A stretch of DNA of 64,000 bases from Rosellinia necatrix (lineage: Eukaryota; Ascomycota; Sordariomycetes; Xylariales; Xylariaceae). The position numbers and the translations under genes are program-made. Positions 22,676 to 35,400 of the stretch are shown in pieces. The notes under the pieces are model-generated. The model was not told the origin of the DNA. It saw nothing but the letters and a program-made list of their open reading frames with translations, and searched no databases. Position 1 is the stretch's first letter, and the number at the start of each line of letters is the position of its first letter. Where the stretch lies: assembly GCA_021209875.1 (NCBI GenBank), contig JAGYVD010000003.1, positions 558,001 through 622,000 of the forward strand, read 5' to 3'.

Positions 22676-23633
22676 TGACTTACACCGCGGCATGGGAGCG
22701 AGAGCTTTGCAATTAGTCATCCGCATTTCATTCTGTCATTTCTGTGGTCGCGGACCGGTTAGGCAAACCTGGATTCTGCCTCCAAAACCGTCCTGGCGAA
22801 TAGGCGTAATTGGTCCGACACACACGTATAGACCGCGGAGGGAGTGAGAAGCATAGATATAGAAAAAAAAAAAAAAAAAAAAAAAGAAACAATGACCGGC
22901 CATGGGCACTCCCTTCCCCGGGCGACCCAGCCCTCTTTGCACATCAGATCCTGGAGAGAAAGAGCGATCGGGGCTAGCTACAAATTAATACATACGACTT
23001 AAATACTTATTATGGGTAGGCGGTTAGTATCGAGTACCTGGGCCTCGAGTACCTCCCGCCGGCTCCTGACCAGACGCTACTTGTCCGTGCTGGCTAGGCA
23101 GACTGCCCGGTCTGGTATCTCCCGACGGACTAATACATTCAGCGACGTCCAATGCGCTACATACCTCTACCTCTTCGTCTCTCCTTCACCTGCGTAGGCG
23201 CTCGAGTCTCTAACACGAGTGTATCAGCATCGCATAACTTAGTTATCTATTCTCCATTTTTTTCTCCAACTACGCGGCCGTCTTGGCCCTTCCCCTCTCC
23301 CGCCCCCGAGCGCTCTTATATCCATCCATCTCCATCCTTCGCATCCCCGATTTGCAAAGGGGTCCCAGCATTTCGCAACCCGCTCGCCCGTTATTCCCGG
23401 CCCGGCCAAGAAGTCTCATGCCTCTTCCAGCGGCAATGCTCGACTAGCGACCCTCTAGGATTACTCCGTGATTTTGTGATCGCATAGCTGCCAAACATAC
23501 TGCCGCCGCCGCCGCCGCCGCCGCAGCCCTGCCGCAGTCCCGTCACCCGGCCTTGATTCGCGCGCGCGTGTGCTCTCCCGCCCGCCCCAAAGTCGACCCT
23601 ACCACAGGACCCACGGCGCGCACTCAGACTCGC

Positions 23634-26271
23634 ATGTCTAGCTCCCAATTCCCGCCGCCGCCGTTGTCGTACAGCAGCGGCCAAGGCGCCGTCTCTAATC
23701 CTCCTGCCCACTCGCCGCCTGCCATATTAAGTCCTGATTCATCCAATTCCATCTACGCCTCCCCGGACTCCGGCGGCCAGCCGTTCTACCTCGCCAAGTC
23801 GGAGCCGGACGATGGGGCCAGCACCGGCAGCAGCGTTACGGCCGGACCATCCTCGACCGAGCACCTGAAAAAGAAGCAGAAACGCAACAAGCCAACCCTG
23901 TCCTGTCATGAATGTGTCGAACGCAAAACAAAGGTAAGTGCCCTTTTCTCTCTCTTTTCTCTTCTTTTCTTGCCTTTCCGCTCGTTTCTCTCAATTTTTT
24001 TTTTCTTCTTTCTTTCCTTCCATTTATTGCATATCAAAAAAGAAAAGAAAAACCCCTTCTCGGCTCGGGGCTTAACTCCCCATTACACCCGACGTATTCT
24101 ATCTTCGGCTTGGGTAACCTACTGCGCCTGGTTGTTAGAGTACTGTTGGAGTGTATTGCACCAGTACGACGTGGTATTGATGCAACTGCCAATTACTCCT
24201 GCGGACTTCTGTCATCCCAATGCTATTTCAACGCCTAAAACACGATTTAGACGACCGCACGCATCGCCGGTGACACGATAAAACCAGCCACGACACGCCG
24301 GAAGCCTTGTGTCATGCTTTCTCTGGCCCTAATTCCCGATAGCCGGTACTAGTCTAGTTGGTGCTCAAGAACATGGATATTAACAGTCGGTTTGGTTTAG
24401 TGTGATAGAGGTAGACCACACTGCTTAGCATGTAAGGTTCTAGGTCTTCGGTGCATCAGTGTCTCAGTCTCGCAGCCGCTGACAGTTCGTGTGAATAGGC
24501 ATAAAACGGCAGACGGAATGTCGCTATGCGCACGTTGCGAACCTATTAGAGTGAGTTGTGTTCACATTGCCCCAACCAAGAATATATGTTGTGCCTCTTA
24601 TGCTATGATCTTGGCCTGACTTCAGCTCAAAAAGGGAGACGACGCGATCTGCCACCAATGGCCGGAGGATGACGAAACCGCCCAAGAAGAAGCTGTCGGC
24701 TAGCGGGATAAAGCCTGCCTTGCCGAATGTGGCAGACAGAGGGGTTCTCACTGGAGACGTGGTGGTACGTGGATCCGTTGCTTCGTCCGCCGGGCTCCTC
24801 TCTGGCATGCCTCTTTCGCACCCGACGGTCTCCAACGTGTTTGGGATAGGCTCGGAGCACCCGTTTGCCAACTATTGGACGTGTGAGGGTGGGCTTCCAG
24901 AGGTCATAGGGGTGCTCCCCGAAAAGGTACAGGCCGACATCCTCTTATGCCAGTACTTCGACTGCGTCGACCCCGTCTACCCTATGGTACATCGCCAAAC
25001 GTTCTTTGCCGAGTATGAGCACTTCTGGATGTTAAAAAGTTCAGGAAAGTGCGACGCCTCCTTTCTAGCGCTTCTCTTCGTCATGCTAGCCTTGGGGACG
25101 CAGTTCGTCTCAACCACAAATCCCCAGGATCGAAAACAGACGGCAGAGTTTTACGCCTCAGCCGGCAATCAGGCGTTACGTATGAGCTCCTATCTCAGTA
25201 CTGCTTCTATACACTCTGTCCAAGCCATGGTATTACTCTGCTACTTCCTGATCAACGATAATCACGCATCAGATGGCTGGGCCTTCGCTGGCATACTTAT
25301 GCGCCAAGCTTACGCTATGGGTTTACACAGGGATCCCAATATAGGCATGTACAAAATCCGCCGAAACAAGCAACTGAGGTACCAATCTCGCAATCACGCT
25401 AATCCCCCATGCAGTGACACCAGATTCCTCGCCGTTTGAGAAGCAGCAGCGACGGAAGCTTTGGCAGGCAGTCCTACTCCAAGATACCTTCTTAACGGTG
25501 CTTCTTTCTCTACCCCCGAGCGCCACACACACGGACGTAAGGATAGATGACTTTACCGAGCACTCGTACAACGTGGCTCAGTCGGACCCGATCGACACGG
25601 CCTATATCAAGGGTTCATGGATGCTCGCGAACTTGGTCCAGGAAACAATATGTAGTCCCCGTTCGCTTGACCTCCCGATCTGCTCGACACAAAGGCAAAA
25701 GTCCAAGCTCGTGGCCGACTTCCGTTCCGTGTACCGGTCATTCCCCGATATCTTTCGGTCTTGGGACCAGGAGAGTATCGCGCAGCTGGCTAGCAGCAAC
25801 AAGCGAGCGGTGCGGCAGACACTCTTCCTCAGCTCTAATTACTACCACAACCTCATGCTCGTGCACGCCTCCGAGAGCCCCGATGTACCCGTCAACATCC
25901 GAGGCACCCTTGAGGCAGCCCACGAGGCCATCACCGCCTTCTTCGTTCTTTTCGCCCTCTTCGAGACTGAGGCGCGCGTCTGGTGGGTCTTCAACCACCG
26001 TGCGTTCCTTGAGGCCCTGTGTATAGGGGGCGTGCTGCGTGAGGCGGCCCGGGACCCCGCTACTGCTGACCAGATGACACGAGACCCGCTCTTCTCGAAG
26101 GCGAGGGCAGATATCAGTGAGTCCTAATTTTCCAAGTGCAACAACTGCGACGAACGATGGTTAATCTCGGCCTCAGCCCGTATGATTCAAATTATGAAAA
26201 TAATGAGCGAGGGCGATAATGCCTCCGAAGCGGCCCGAACGAGAGTGTCAGTGTTGAGCGAGTATATCTAA
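23634..26271 (+). CDS. Zn2Cys6 fungal transcription factor
   Basis: Six exons fit: 23634-23933, 24401-24431, 24499-24550, 24626-25344, 25415-26116 and 26177-26271, giving 632 residues. The zinc cluster is complete only after splicing: Cys91 and Cys94 (exon 1), Cys101 and Cys108 (exon 2), Cys111 spanning exons 2/3, and Cys118 (exon 3). The spacing is C-x2-C-x6-C-x6-C-x2-C-x6-C. A basic stretch KKKQKRNKP precedes it and YAHVANLLE follows. Residues about 190-480 match the fungal-specific transcription factor domain, with landmarks YFDCVDPVYPMVHRQTF, FYASAGNQAL and MRQAYAMGLHRDPNI then FEKQQRRKLWQAV. Intron 4 uses a GC donor (GCATGT at 25345), the only choice that gives GLHRDPNIV-TPDSSPFEKQ in phase. 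Intron 1 is 467 nt, unusually long. The target pathway is not deducible. Confidence 0.9.
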
Positions 26272-28135
26272 GAGAAGGTGTCCCTATTACATTGTGGAAA
26301 GGGGGAGGGGGCACATGTAGAGCCGCTCGTTGTCAGAATACCCTGCCTTATGTTACATCCGCGCCCCCCTTTATTCCAATAATTAAATCTATAAGGCGTC
26401 GATTTGTACATAGATAGTCAAGTCATTTATAGCACGAGTTTATAGTTACCACATGACGAAAGAGACGATAATGAGAGAGGGAAGACTAATCCATTTGAGC
26501 TAAACCTCGCGTCACACCATTTCTCAAACAAGAATGCTAGTCTCTGAATAGGATAGTAGAATCACTAGATAAGTCATTAGTCAGAATCGGCAATGGGAAC
26601 CGAACTTCAAAACACCATCCACATATTTACTACAACTAGCCCCCGAGGGGAGAGGGGAAAAGAAAAAAAGGAAAAACAAAATAAAAAGGAAAGCCTAGCC
26701 GAGATCCATCTTGACAACGCGCGCCCCCTCCCTACTATTTTCCTAGTGTCAATCGATTGCCCGGCTCCGAACAGCTTAAGTGCCGCAGACTAAGCCAGCC
26801 AGGCTACACTAGCTGGACTGAAATGGGTCGCCGCCCACCAGGGAGGGATGGGGAAGGGGCTTTGGTCCCCAAAACTAAACAAACAAACCAACGGGGCTAT
26901 CCGGTGCCCCTGCCCTGCCGCGCAGCCTAACGGGGGGGAAGGAAGCAGCCGCTTGGGTTATGAAACATGACGAGCGGACTCTAGGGCGTCGTGACACCAC
27001 CAAGGCTAGGAAAAAGAAAAAGAAAAAAGAGAGGGGGGGGGGAGAAAAAAAAAAAAGAAGTGAAGAATTCAACGAATGAGGTGTGAATGAAAGGTAAGAG
27101 GTTTTTTTTTTTTAAAAAAAAAAAAAAAACCGCAACGAAAAAGAAAAAAAGAAGAGGCGAGTTTTCCTTCTGGTTGGACCGGGAACGAGAGACATACAAT
27201 AGGTTGGTTAGGCACGCTTATAAGCCTTGTCTTTTTTTTTTTTTTTCTCTCGTCGTTGGGACAGAGTGCCATCGAAGCTTTAGCCAATGTACGTACGCTA
27301 GGCAGCGGTAGGGGATTGGTTGCTGAAAGCTTTATCTATTAAGCGCTTTGTACACATCATATGGGCAAACTTCTTGGCTGGACTGTTCGTTCTTAGAAGA
27401 GACTGGAGAGGTGAGGGATCGACAGTAGTTGAGGTGGGCATAGTGATAATTAAGTTGTTTCATTGGTGTATACTGCCTGCCTATATAATCAACCCAAGGT
27501 GGACCGGACCATCCCTAAACACAACCTTTATGCTCGTAGATGAGAGGCACCTTGGATAACCCCGTCACTCCTATCCATGAGACCATATCCTGATCGCCGA
27601 GGCTGATGGTGGATCGAGGTAGATCCTACCAGACTATCTGACCGATAGGCAGAATTAGTGATATGTATATGTAAATAGATGCGGGACTCTGCCCGTGGAT
27701 AGCTCTTTGTTCTGCTATGTCATGAGCATCCCCCTCCAACGCCTTGATGATATGCAATTGTTCTCGCCGTGATAATCACGATCGGAATTCCTAGTCGATG
27801 CTAGGCCTCTAACCACCCTCCACACCAAACTAATGCAAAATATGCCGAAAGGAGGTACTTTTCCCTAAACCCATAGATCCAAATTTGATCTGCTCGACTA
27901 TTCAAAAAATTGGTGTATAATGAGCTGGTGATAAAGGCGTGCCTCCAACTCAATTCTTGGGTATTTGACTCAAGCGTAGTACAAATTGTTCGTGAATTTC
28001 GATCAGGAACTACGCTATAATGCGATTCGACAAATAACAATATAATATGATATGTGCGGAGTGCTGTTTCACACGTATTATGTGCCCATTCTAGATAACC
28101 CCTAGGATGTTCGTGTGAGGCACTGTCATCTGGCC
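26272..28135. other. Intergenic between convergent genes
   Basis: This is the 3' flanks of the transcription factor and of the unknown gene on the minus strand. No gene is seen. The interval 26990-27250 is a chain of homopolymers and purine runs, including a T12-A16 palindrome at 27100-27131. Confidence 0.55.
27100..27131. repeat. T12/A16 palindrome flanked by GG/CC
   Basis: GG, twelve T, sixteen A and CC follow each other directly, forming a self-complementary segment able to make a long A-T hairpin. Further A and T runs surround it at 27020-27055, 27133-27150 and 27231-27246. Confidence 0.85.
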
Positions 28136-29491
28136 CTAAACAGGGCGCCTCATCATTCTTGTCGATCTGTACATGGGCTTGAAGTCGTCGACCATCTCAA
28201 TCCCCTCGTCAATGCCGGGTATAAGCTCCGGAACGGGGGTTTTGCCAAAATTGTCCCTTCGCACAGTGGGTGGGCGGAGAATCCTGGGAGGTCCTGGTTC
28301 GGGTAGTAGTTCTGGCTTAGACCCCAGTGTAAAATCACGGTCGGGCTCAGGGCCGGGTTCGGGTATCACCGTATCGTCCGGTGGTTTCGGCGCTGAAGTG
28401 TGGTTGGGTCCAGGTAGCACAGTAGGTTTAGGTTCGGATTGAGTTTCGGTCTTGGTTTGCTCGGCTGAAACCCGTTCCTTCTCGCTGATAGCCGACTCCT
28501 TGACCTTCACTAAACGGGCTTTGATCTTCTCGATCTCTTCATTGCAGTCGCCGTCTCGAAGGAACTGATGCGCGGCACGCTCACACAACCCCTGAACATA
28601 TTCAAGGCCCTTATCCAGTTCGTCCCAAATGTCACCCTTTTCATTGAAGAGCCCCAGCCCCCCGTTCAATGCGCTGGTCCGCATGCCTCTTCCAGGCATT
28701 AAATTATAGGCTGGATTCCTTAGAACACTCCCATAGGGGCGCGTGCTAAGATATTGTGACCTTATCGCTTCTGTGCCATCATGTCGAGGGTTGGGAGCTG
28801 GCGAGGCAGGGTTGGCAGCAACCAACTCATTTCCGGGTTTTAATTCGCCACATTCATCATCATCCTCCTCTTCTGGCATCTCGAGCTCAGCTAGTCGCCT
28901 GATGTGAGCTACCTTGGCGGCCATCTTAGCTTTACGCATAAGATTTCGTTGGGCAGAGACAAATTTGACTAGCTCCTCGAAAAATGATTGAACGTAACTA
29001 TCGTAATAAACCAGTACCATTCTCCGTGTCCTATACTTCGGCGTTCCCTCAGCACTTATCATCGAATCTGTCTTTTGTCGTTTGCGAACAGTTGCGCGAG
29101 CACGTCTTTGGGCCGTGGCCACGAGCTCGTTAGTATGTCTAATGAGCGAGGAGCCAGTCCACGGGTCGCTGGCGGGAGTTGACGGCGGTTGCGGCCCATT
29201 GGGACGTCGCTGTCCGTCCGGAGTCTGGGGAGGTATGTTCGTTATAATAGGCTTAGGTGCCTGATCTGTAGTCGGGTCCGGCATCGGAGAAGGAAAGGCG
29301 GCACCCTCATCTTGTGGCTTCAACGATTCTGTTGACCCACGATTGCGAAGGGATTTACCAGATGCTGATGGCGGCCGAGCACCGGAAAACTTGGCTAGAT
29401 CCCGCTGCCGTTGTTCTATCTGACCAGTAAGTTCCTCCAATCGCTTCAACCAATCCGGCACATTCGATATGACACTGTCCAAAGGATCCAT
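28136..29491 (-). CDS. Conserved fungal protein of unknown function
   Basis: A single frame of 451 residues. It is open back to 29569, but the first ATG is at 29491 (MDPLDSVISNVPDWLKRLEE). Residues 1-40 look like an amphipathic helix (WLKRLEELTGQIEQRQRDLA). Residues about 120-215 hold the most ordered region: SSLIRHTNELVATAQRRARATV, then TRRMVLVYYDSYVQSFFEEL, then a basic helix (RNLMRKAKMAAKVAHIRRLA). A further helix pair lies at about 290-345 (WDELDKGLEYVQGLCERAAH, EEIEKIKARLVKVKE). The C-terminal 100 residues are Pro/Glu/Lys-rich and disordered. There is no signal peptide, membrane segment or catalytic motif I recognise. The pattern suggests a helical scaffold protein; that is inference only. 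Confidence 0.78.
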   Translation of the reverse strand: MDPLDSVISNVPDWLKRLEELTGQIEQRQRDLAKFSGARPPSASGKSLRNRGSTESLKPQDEGAAFPSPMPDPTTDQAPKPIITNIPPQTPDGQRRPNGPQPPSTPASDPWTGSSLIRHTNELVATAQRRARATVRKRQKTDSMISAEGTPKYRTRRMVLVYYDSYVQSFFEELVKFVSAQRNLMRKAKMAAKVAHIRRLAELEMPEEEDDDECGELKPGNELVAANPASPAPNPRHDGTEAIRSQYLSTRPYGSVLRNPAYNLMPGRGMRTSALNGGLGLFNEKGDIWDELDKGLEYVQGLCERAAHQFLRDGDCNEEIEKIKARLVKVKESAISEKERVSAEQTKTETQSEPKPTVLPGPNHTSAPKPPDDTVIPEPGPEPDRDFTLGSKPELLPEPGPPRILRPPTVRRDNFGKTPVPELIPGIDEGIEMVDDFKPMYRSTRMMRRPV

Positions 29492-32400
29492 GGTGATATC
29501 ACAACAGGCTCCAACGGAGCTGGAGGAAGCGTCTTGTATTAGAACGGGGCAACTGAGCGGCGATGCCAAGGGACACTATACCAGCGAGCATCTGGCCGCC
29601 GCAGACTCGGCCTCGAGAGGGGTCTAGAGGGCACCGGGGGGGGGGACACAATTTGGAGATAGGAAGCGGTAATCCCGAGGTTACAGACGGATTCTCATCT
29701 AGACGGTTCGAAGAGTGACAGAAGAGAGGGCACTGGAAGCGGAATCCCGTCAACGCTTCAGCTGTTGTTGCTGGGAGACTTTATTTCCCTGTTCGGGGCT
29801 CTCGTCGTCGGGGGCTACGTGGCTTCGGAATCGAGGCTATGGTCCAAGAGGCCGAGGACAGAAACCAAGACAAGCTCAGCTCCGTAGCGACTTGGCGATG
29901 TGCAAAATAACGCGAGTTGCCAAATCCAGCGACGGCAACGGAATGACTACAGGTTGGGAGGGAGAGGGGAAGACAGGAGGCAGAGGCGCGGAGAGAAAGA
30001 CGGAGTGAGGTGGGAAGATGGAGAAAGCACCATGCAAAGGACAAAAGTGCAGATGATTTGATGCACGGGAGAGTTGCTGGGCGCGCAAGAGAAAAATGAG
30101 GTGAGCTGCGACTGCTCTCAATACATAGTGTACCTGGTTGAACGGACGAAGGACGATGCCTGAGGGTATCTAACCCAGCTGGGTATCTTAGTAGTATGTA
30201 TAGCACCTTAGTCGGCTGGGCAAAGGGATGCAAGCAACCACCCGGTGCTGTAACTAGTGCAACTAAGTAGGTACCTACAGCTGTCCGGACCGGACCCTAG
30301 CACAAGCACAAGCCTAAAGTGCAGCGCACTGCAGCGAGGACAATGCAGTGCCAGGATGGCAGAGTTACCTACAGTAAGTATCTCCCGTAGCTAGAGGCCT
30401 TGTACCTGCCCCACTCCCCGCAACCTGTCGCAAAAGGGTAAAGCGTAGCGATACAGGGTATATTGTAGTGTATCCACTGTCGACTTTTCGTCCAGCATTT
30501 TCGAGCAATAGTTGGGCATCATCCCATGCACAATTTCAACCCCAAGTCATATTGGGGCAAGGGGGAACCCTGGCATTTCATAGCATGGCTCTACTGGAGT
30601 GGAGGAATATACCTGGGTACGGGCTGGGCACAGTAGCGTGCCACACAGTACCATACCTAGTGTACACACTTATTGACGGCCGCAGTACACGAGGTACACT
30701 AGGTAGTGTAACCACCTGGGAGACGGATGGGATGGGAGGTGTTCATTGTTTTGTGGGGACGTCTCTTCCTCTCTGGCTGGTTTGATCGCCGACCAATCTA
30801 TTCTATTGCGACGTGAGAGTTACAACCTGGTTTTGCCTGATCTGGTACAGCATTTTATTGTGTTATTTGTCGCTAATTTAGATACATATATGCCACATAA
30901 CTACCTACACTACTTACACAGCACGCTAGGCTGGACACACGAATACACTACCACAGTTACCAGTAACAGTCGATGCCCAGCAAGTGCCCAGGTGACGCCC
31001 AGATGATGATGACGATTGTCATTTCTTTGTGGGGAGGCTAATCAATGGGTTGATCAGTCGTTGTTGCTCCAAACGACCTCACCCCCTGGACTTGTAATTG
31101 TAACGAACCCGTAAAAATAGGTGCTCTCCAACCACGCATGACGAACAAAGCTCAATTCCGTTCCGCGACTTCCAAGGCGGAACAGAAACGCATTCTACTG
31201 TAGTCACTGCTGCTGCGGTTTCCTGCGCGTAGCAGAGATGTTACCTCGCTCCGCACAAAAGTACGGCGCACATCCTTGCACCGGATACCGATGTCGAGTT
31301 GTACAGCATTACCGGCGGAGGGAGATGTGGCCAATGACATGTCCTCCGTGCGAGTATCTCAGCTACCTATGTAGGTTATGCAGATTGCAGTGTTTTGTTT
31401 ATGTGGTGGCTGTTACTTGTTAATAATCATTGAGGAGGCAACTGCTAGTCTGCTGCGGTCTTACTTACTACCTATGGTAGTTAGGGAAAGTGGTTTAATC
31501 CTCGGTTTCTCTGTCCCTCTTCCTCTCTCTACACAAGTCTACGGAATGAACATACATACCTACACAACCACAGATACCGGTGCTTCCCCGCTGTATATTA
31601 TAACAGTTTGGTATGTGTCTGGGCATTTATCTCACCTACTACGTAGTAGAGATTTCTGCATGTGTTACTATCCACACATACATATATATGTTGACTGGCT
31701 GCCTCTTGACTATTTCAAAGGAATGTGCACTGTAAGAGCTAATTCCCCACATAGTGTAAGCATGTATGCATTAGTATTTGAAGCTACATTTTAATAATGG
31801 GTACCTGCTTCTGTCTAGCATGTCTACTCGAATATCAAAGCCTATTTCCAATTTGCACGCTATAACTTACAGCACCTAGTGTACTGCAAAATGCTTGTTA
31901 CAAGGTATCTTGCCGGCGGCATTCTCGTCGCTCGTGACCCGTATCTAACATACCTACTGTAGCAGGGAATTCGTAATCCTTCGTTTCTTTCCTCTCTCTC
32001 TCACACACACACTCTCTCTCTCTTCAGCATAGCATACTCCGGTAGTTATTTTAGCGCTAGAGGCTTGATACCCACTGCTCGAGCGGAAGGATTGGCATCA
32101 CAGCTCAGACAGATGCCTCCGAGTCCTCCTATTAGCCTGCCTCTATCATACAAATTAACCACATTCTAGCTTCTGCCGTTTCACATCTAAAAATTTCTAT
32201 CCGAGGGACGTTGGGTCCAGGATTACGCCACGGGTGTACAGCTAAACATTCCAACTTCTTCGCAGATATTTCCCGTTTAGGTTGTTGCCATACGTATAAA
32301 CAGCAACAGCCTCAAAAAGCGTAGGCCTGTGCAGAGGGACGAGCTGCCGATACGACAAGCCTGCTGCCTGTTGGTCGTTGCCTGCTGGCTTGCTTATGAA

Positions 32401-35400
32401 TAATTGGCGCCCTGCCCTACTGTTCCCTCCCAGTAGCCAGCATGGTTGGTCTCGCTCAAGACGCGTTGAGATCGCCATGACATGAATACACACATACCTA
32501 CCGCGGCAGACCGCCCGTTACATCCTTGGTAGCGCGCCCTAAAACGGGCAATGTCAGTCTACAAAAAGAAAAGAAAAAAAGGACCACTGACGATTTCGAC
32601 TGAAGTGGAAGAGGACGCGGCTCGATCTACAACCACCTGCATGTTTCACTGCAGGGCGCTTTCTCAGGCGAATACGACTAAGACGACTTGATGCTGGTAA
32701 AACAAAACATTAAAATAACAATGTGACAAAAAAAAAAAAAAAAGAGGGTGCGCGAGTAAGTAAGTTAACCGCTTCGTGTTAGGCTTCTTGTGAGTGGTCA
32801 ATGGGGCCATGGCGGCTTCAACTTCGTTGCATTGGCATATGCACGATAGATTCGCCTCGAGACCAACCGCGACCGCCCTGCCACCTCATAGGTACAGGCG
32901 TCTCGCGGGGTCGCATCGCATCTACTCTGCCGCCTTGGGTTGCTTAAAAAAAAGTCCGCCGATACTTCTTTCAGAAGCGGGGCCCGGATTCCAGCGGACT
33001 CCCGGAATCAAGTCGACGATAATGTGATTTTTTTTCGGGGGTCTATACCGTTACATCTGTACAGGAATGGCAATGATGGTGGAGGAGGAGGAGGAGGGGG
33101 GGGGGGAAGGCTCTCTCAGCATCTAATTCCTACGTCGTCATTTCGGAAGGCTTCGATAACGGCCAGCCTATATTAACTAACTGCCTCAGTCACATAGGAA
33201 TCCGCCACGGCTAAGTATAGTATGTCTTAGTAGGTGAAACCGCACTTGTAATGCTTTGTGCACAAGTATCGTGCCGAGATGACCGCCATTTCGCACCAAG
33301 ACACCCCAAGAGTCCTGGCCAGACAAACGCCCGGCCGCGGCCGATTAGTGGCCGAGGTTTCCAAGGACAGGCTTAGCTCGACTCTCAAACTCTCACCGAT
33401 AGTTGTTATTATCATCCTTCTTATTGTTGTTATACACCATCTACAAGCGTGAGCGAGCTTCATTTCTCGCCTTGCTCATTCAGTAGCCGCGTGCCCGTCC
33501 TCATGCACGGCATCGCCCAAATACCGGGCCTGTATGTTAATAGGCCAGAACAAGCGAGGCCCTCACGAGTACGCGGCCAGCATCGGTGCCCCGGGCTGGA
33601 ATAGGTACTTGAACAAGCGGTGTCAAAGACACATGAGACAGGCATTACATATAAGTGAGGCAATTAGATCTTTGCGAGATCGTCCCACCAGCCGATTGGC
33701 CTGTCAAGAGGCTATGACGCCCAAGAAATAGGCCAGGCCAGACAGGCACGGGCGTAGTATACACTACAGAGACAACTATACAGATGGATGGCCGCGGACT
33801 AGAGACTCTCATTAGTGCAACACAACGATCTTTTTGTCCCCCTCGGTGGCGGACGGCTACTCGGAAAGGCCCGCTATCCGTGCTTCTTGCGTGTGTACTA
33901 ATGGAACCCTAAGTCGGCACTGATGACGGACCCGTCCTGGCAGGGGCAGTGGTGGCTTGCCCTCCACGAATCGTGTACTCTAACTTCGTCTTTGCCTATG
34001 TGTGCCGAGGGAATAGAGCATCGATGATCTGCATTCTTCTCCACCACCCGAGTCGAATGAAGCCAAAGGAGCATCGTTATCAGCATGAGAGGGCAACGAA
34101 ACATTCGAGCCTTCTCGTACGTTTCTTGAGATCGGGAGGCATGTGGATGTTGATGGGGGCGGCAAATAACTCCCGAACTTTTTTCCCTCTCCCTCTCCTC
34201 TCTCTCTGTGTCTCTATCTCTTTTTTTTTATGGCGCTGGGGGGATGGTCAAGGGTAGGGATAGATGGATATGCCTGTCGTTGATTGACATGTCTCTCCGC
34301 GGCGCGCGTATGCATCTCAAATCTGTGACATTGTCACATTCATTGCACCAATAGTTTTTCCAACTGCGGCTCCAGGAGGCTGCTGCTCCTCAGCGTCAGC
34401 GTGCCATGATCTGCCCGCCAACTAGATTGCCGATTCCGATGCCGATGCCGACGACGAGCGGATGGGTCAGGATCAGACTGTTCCTCTTCCCGGCAGTCTC
34501 GTTGGTTTCGTATTTCTAGCAGACTACAGGACACACGCGGTGCACGAAAGGGCCTGGCGGGCCAGCATTGTACCTAGGTAGCTACGGCGGAATGACTGGT
34601 GGCTATTGCAAGCCATGTATGCACATACACTGAGGCCGCGAAGGCGTGCAGAGTGCATGCATACGCAAGCCGCAGTGCAAGTGTCAGGGTAGGCGTTAAA
34701 GCAAAAGCATACGCCCATTCAACGCACGTCGAGGTGATCATTCATCCATCCGTGCGGAGCAACGCACACCGCCAGAACCTCGACCAGAAACCCACCCCCG
34801 AGCAAGCTGTCTCTCCTCGTTTTTTTCGCCGACCAAGTTTATTGTATTTCTGGTCGCCTCTAGAGTTTGGGGAGGCGGCGGGCAACCTCGGTCAAGACGC
34901 TCAGGTAGGCAGGGTGTGAGCAGATCTAGCAAGCCACCAGACCAAGCCAGCTCCCCCGGGATCACGCCACGATCAAAGACATGCCAAAAAAGCTAGAGCC
35001 ATGCCACGTGGGGAGGGGAGAGAAACGGCCGAGCCGTTACGTTTTGCTCTGTTTCTTGTTTCCGCCTTCCCGCCTTCCCGCCCCCCGGTCTAGACGCGGT
35101 GCGCGGCGGGCGTGATGGGAAACCCGTGTAGTGTAATAAAGCTGGCCATTATTCAGCACCTCAAATCCATCAGCCAACGGGCCAGCTTCATCTGCCGGCG
35201 CTTGACTGCTCGAGCAGGCCGGGCTCGAACGCAATACGGGTGGCGCACTAACGGCGACACATGAGGCATCTCGAATCCAACATGCGTCCAAGTCCCGCCG
35301 ATCGCTCCCGTGCAAGGAGGAGCCAAACCGGCGCGCATCCAGTCTAGGTCGTTCCGGGGTTGGTAAGGACCTTATTCGAGACGCATTGTTCCCCAGCACG

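Larger units (their letters stand above)
18684..23633. other. Long intergenic stretch (about 5 kb) without a convincing gene
   Basis: I see no conserved frame. Contents include TTACCTAGGTAA at 19301-19312, a large GT/GTAT microsatellite belt at 21069-21330, TACCTAGGTA at 21941 with TAGGTACCTA at 21923, CATA repeats at 22598-22675, an A23 run at 22863-22885 and CCG repeats at 23502-23524 just ahead of the transcription factor. One isolated 140-codon minus-strand frame at 20224-20646 is listed separately as doubtful. Confidence 0.55.

Noticed and set aside
31378..31794. 138-codon plus-strand ORF
   Set aside because: Composition is Tyr/Ile/Cys-rich without a conserved segment or splice partner; likely chance.
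35037..35399. 120-codon minus-strand ORF in the gene-poor block
   Set aside because: No recognisable motif, overlapping frames on both strands, and an Arg/Ser/Pro composition typical of chance GC-rich frames.
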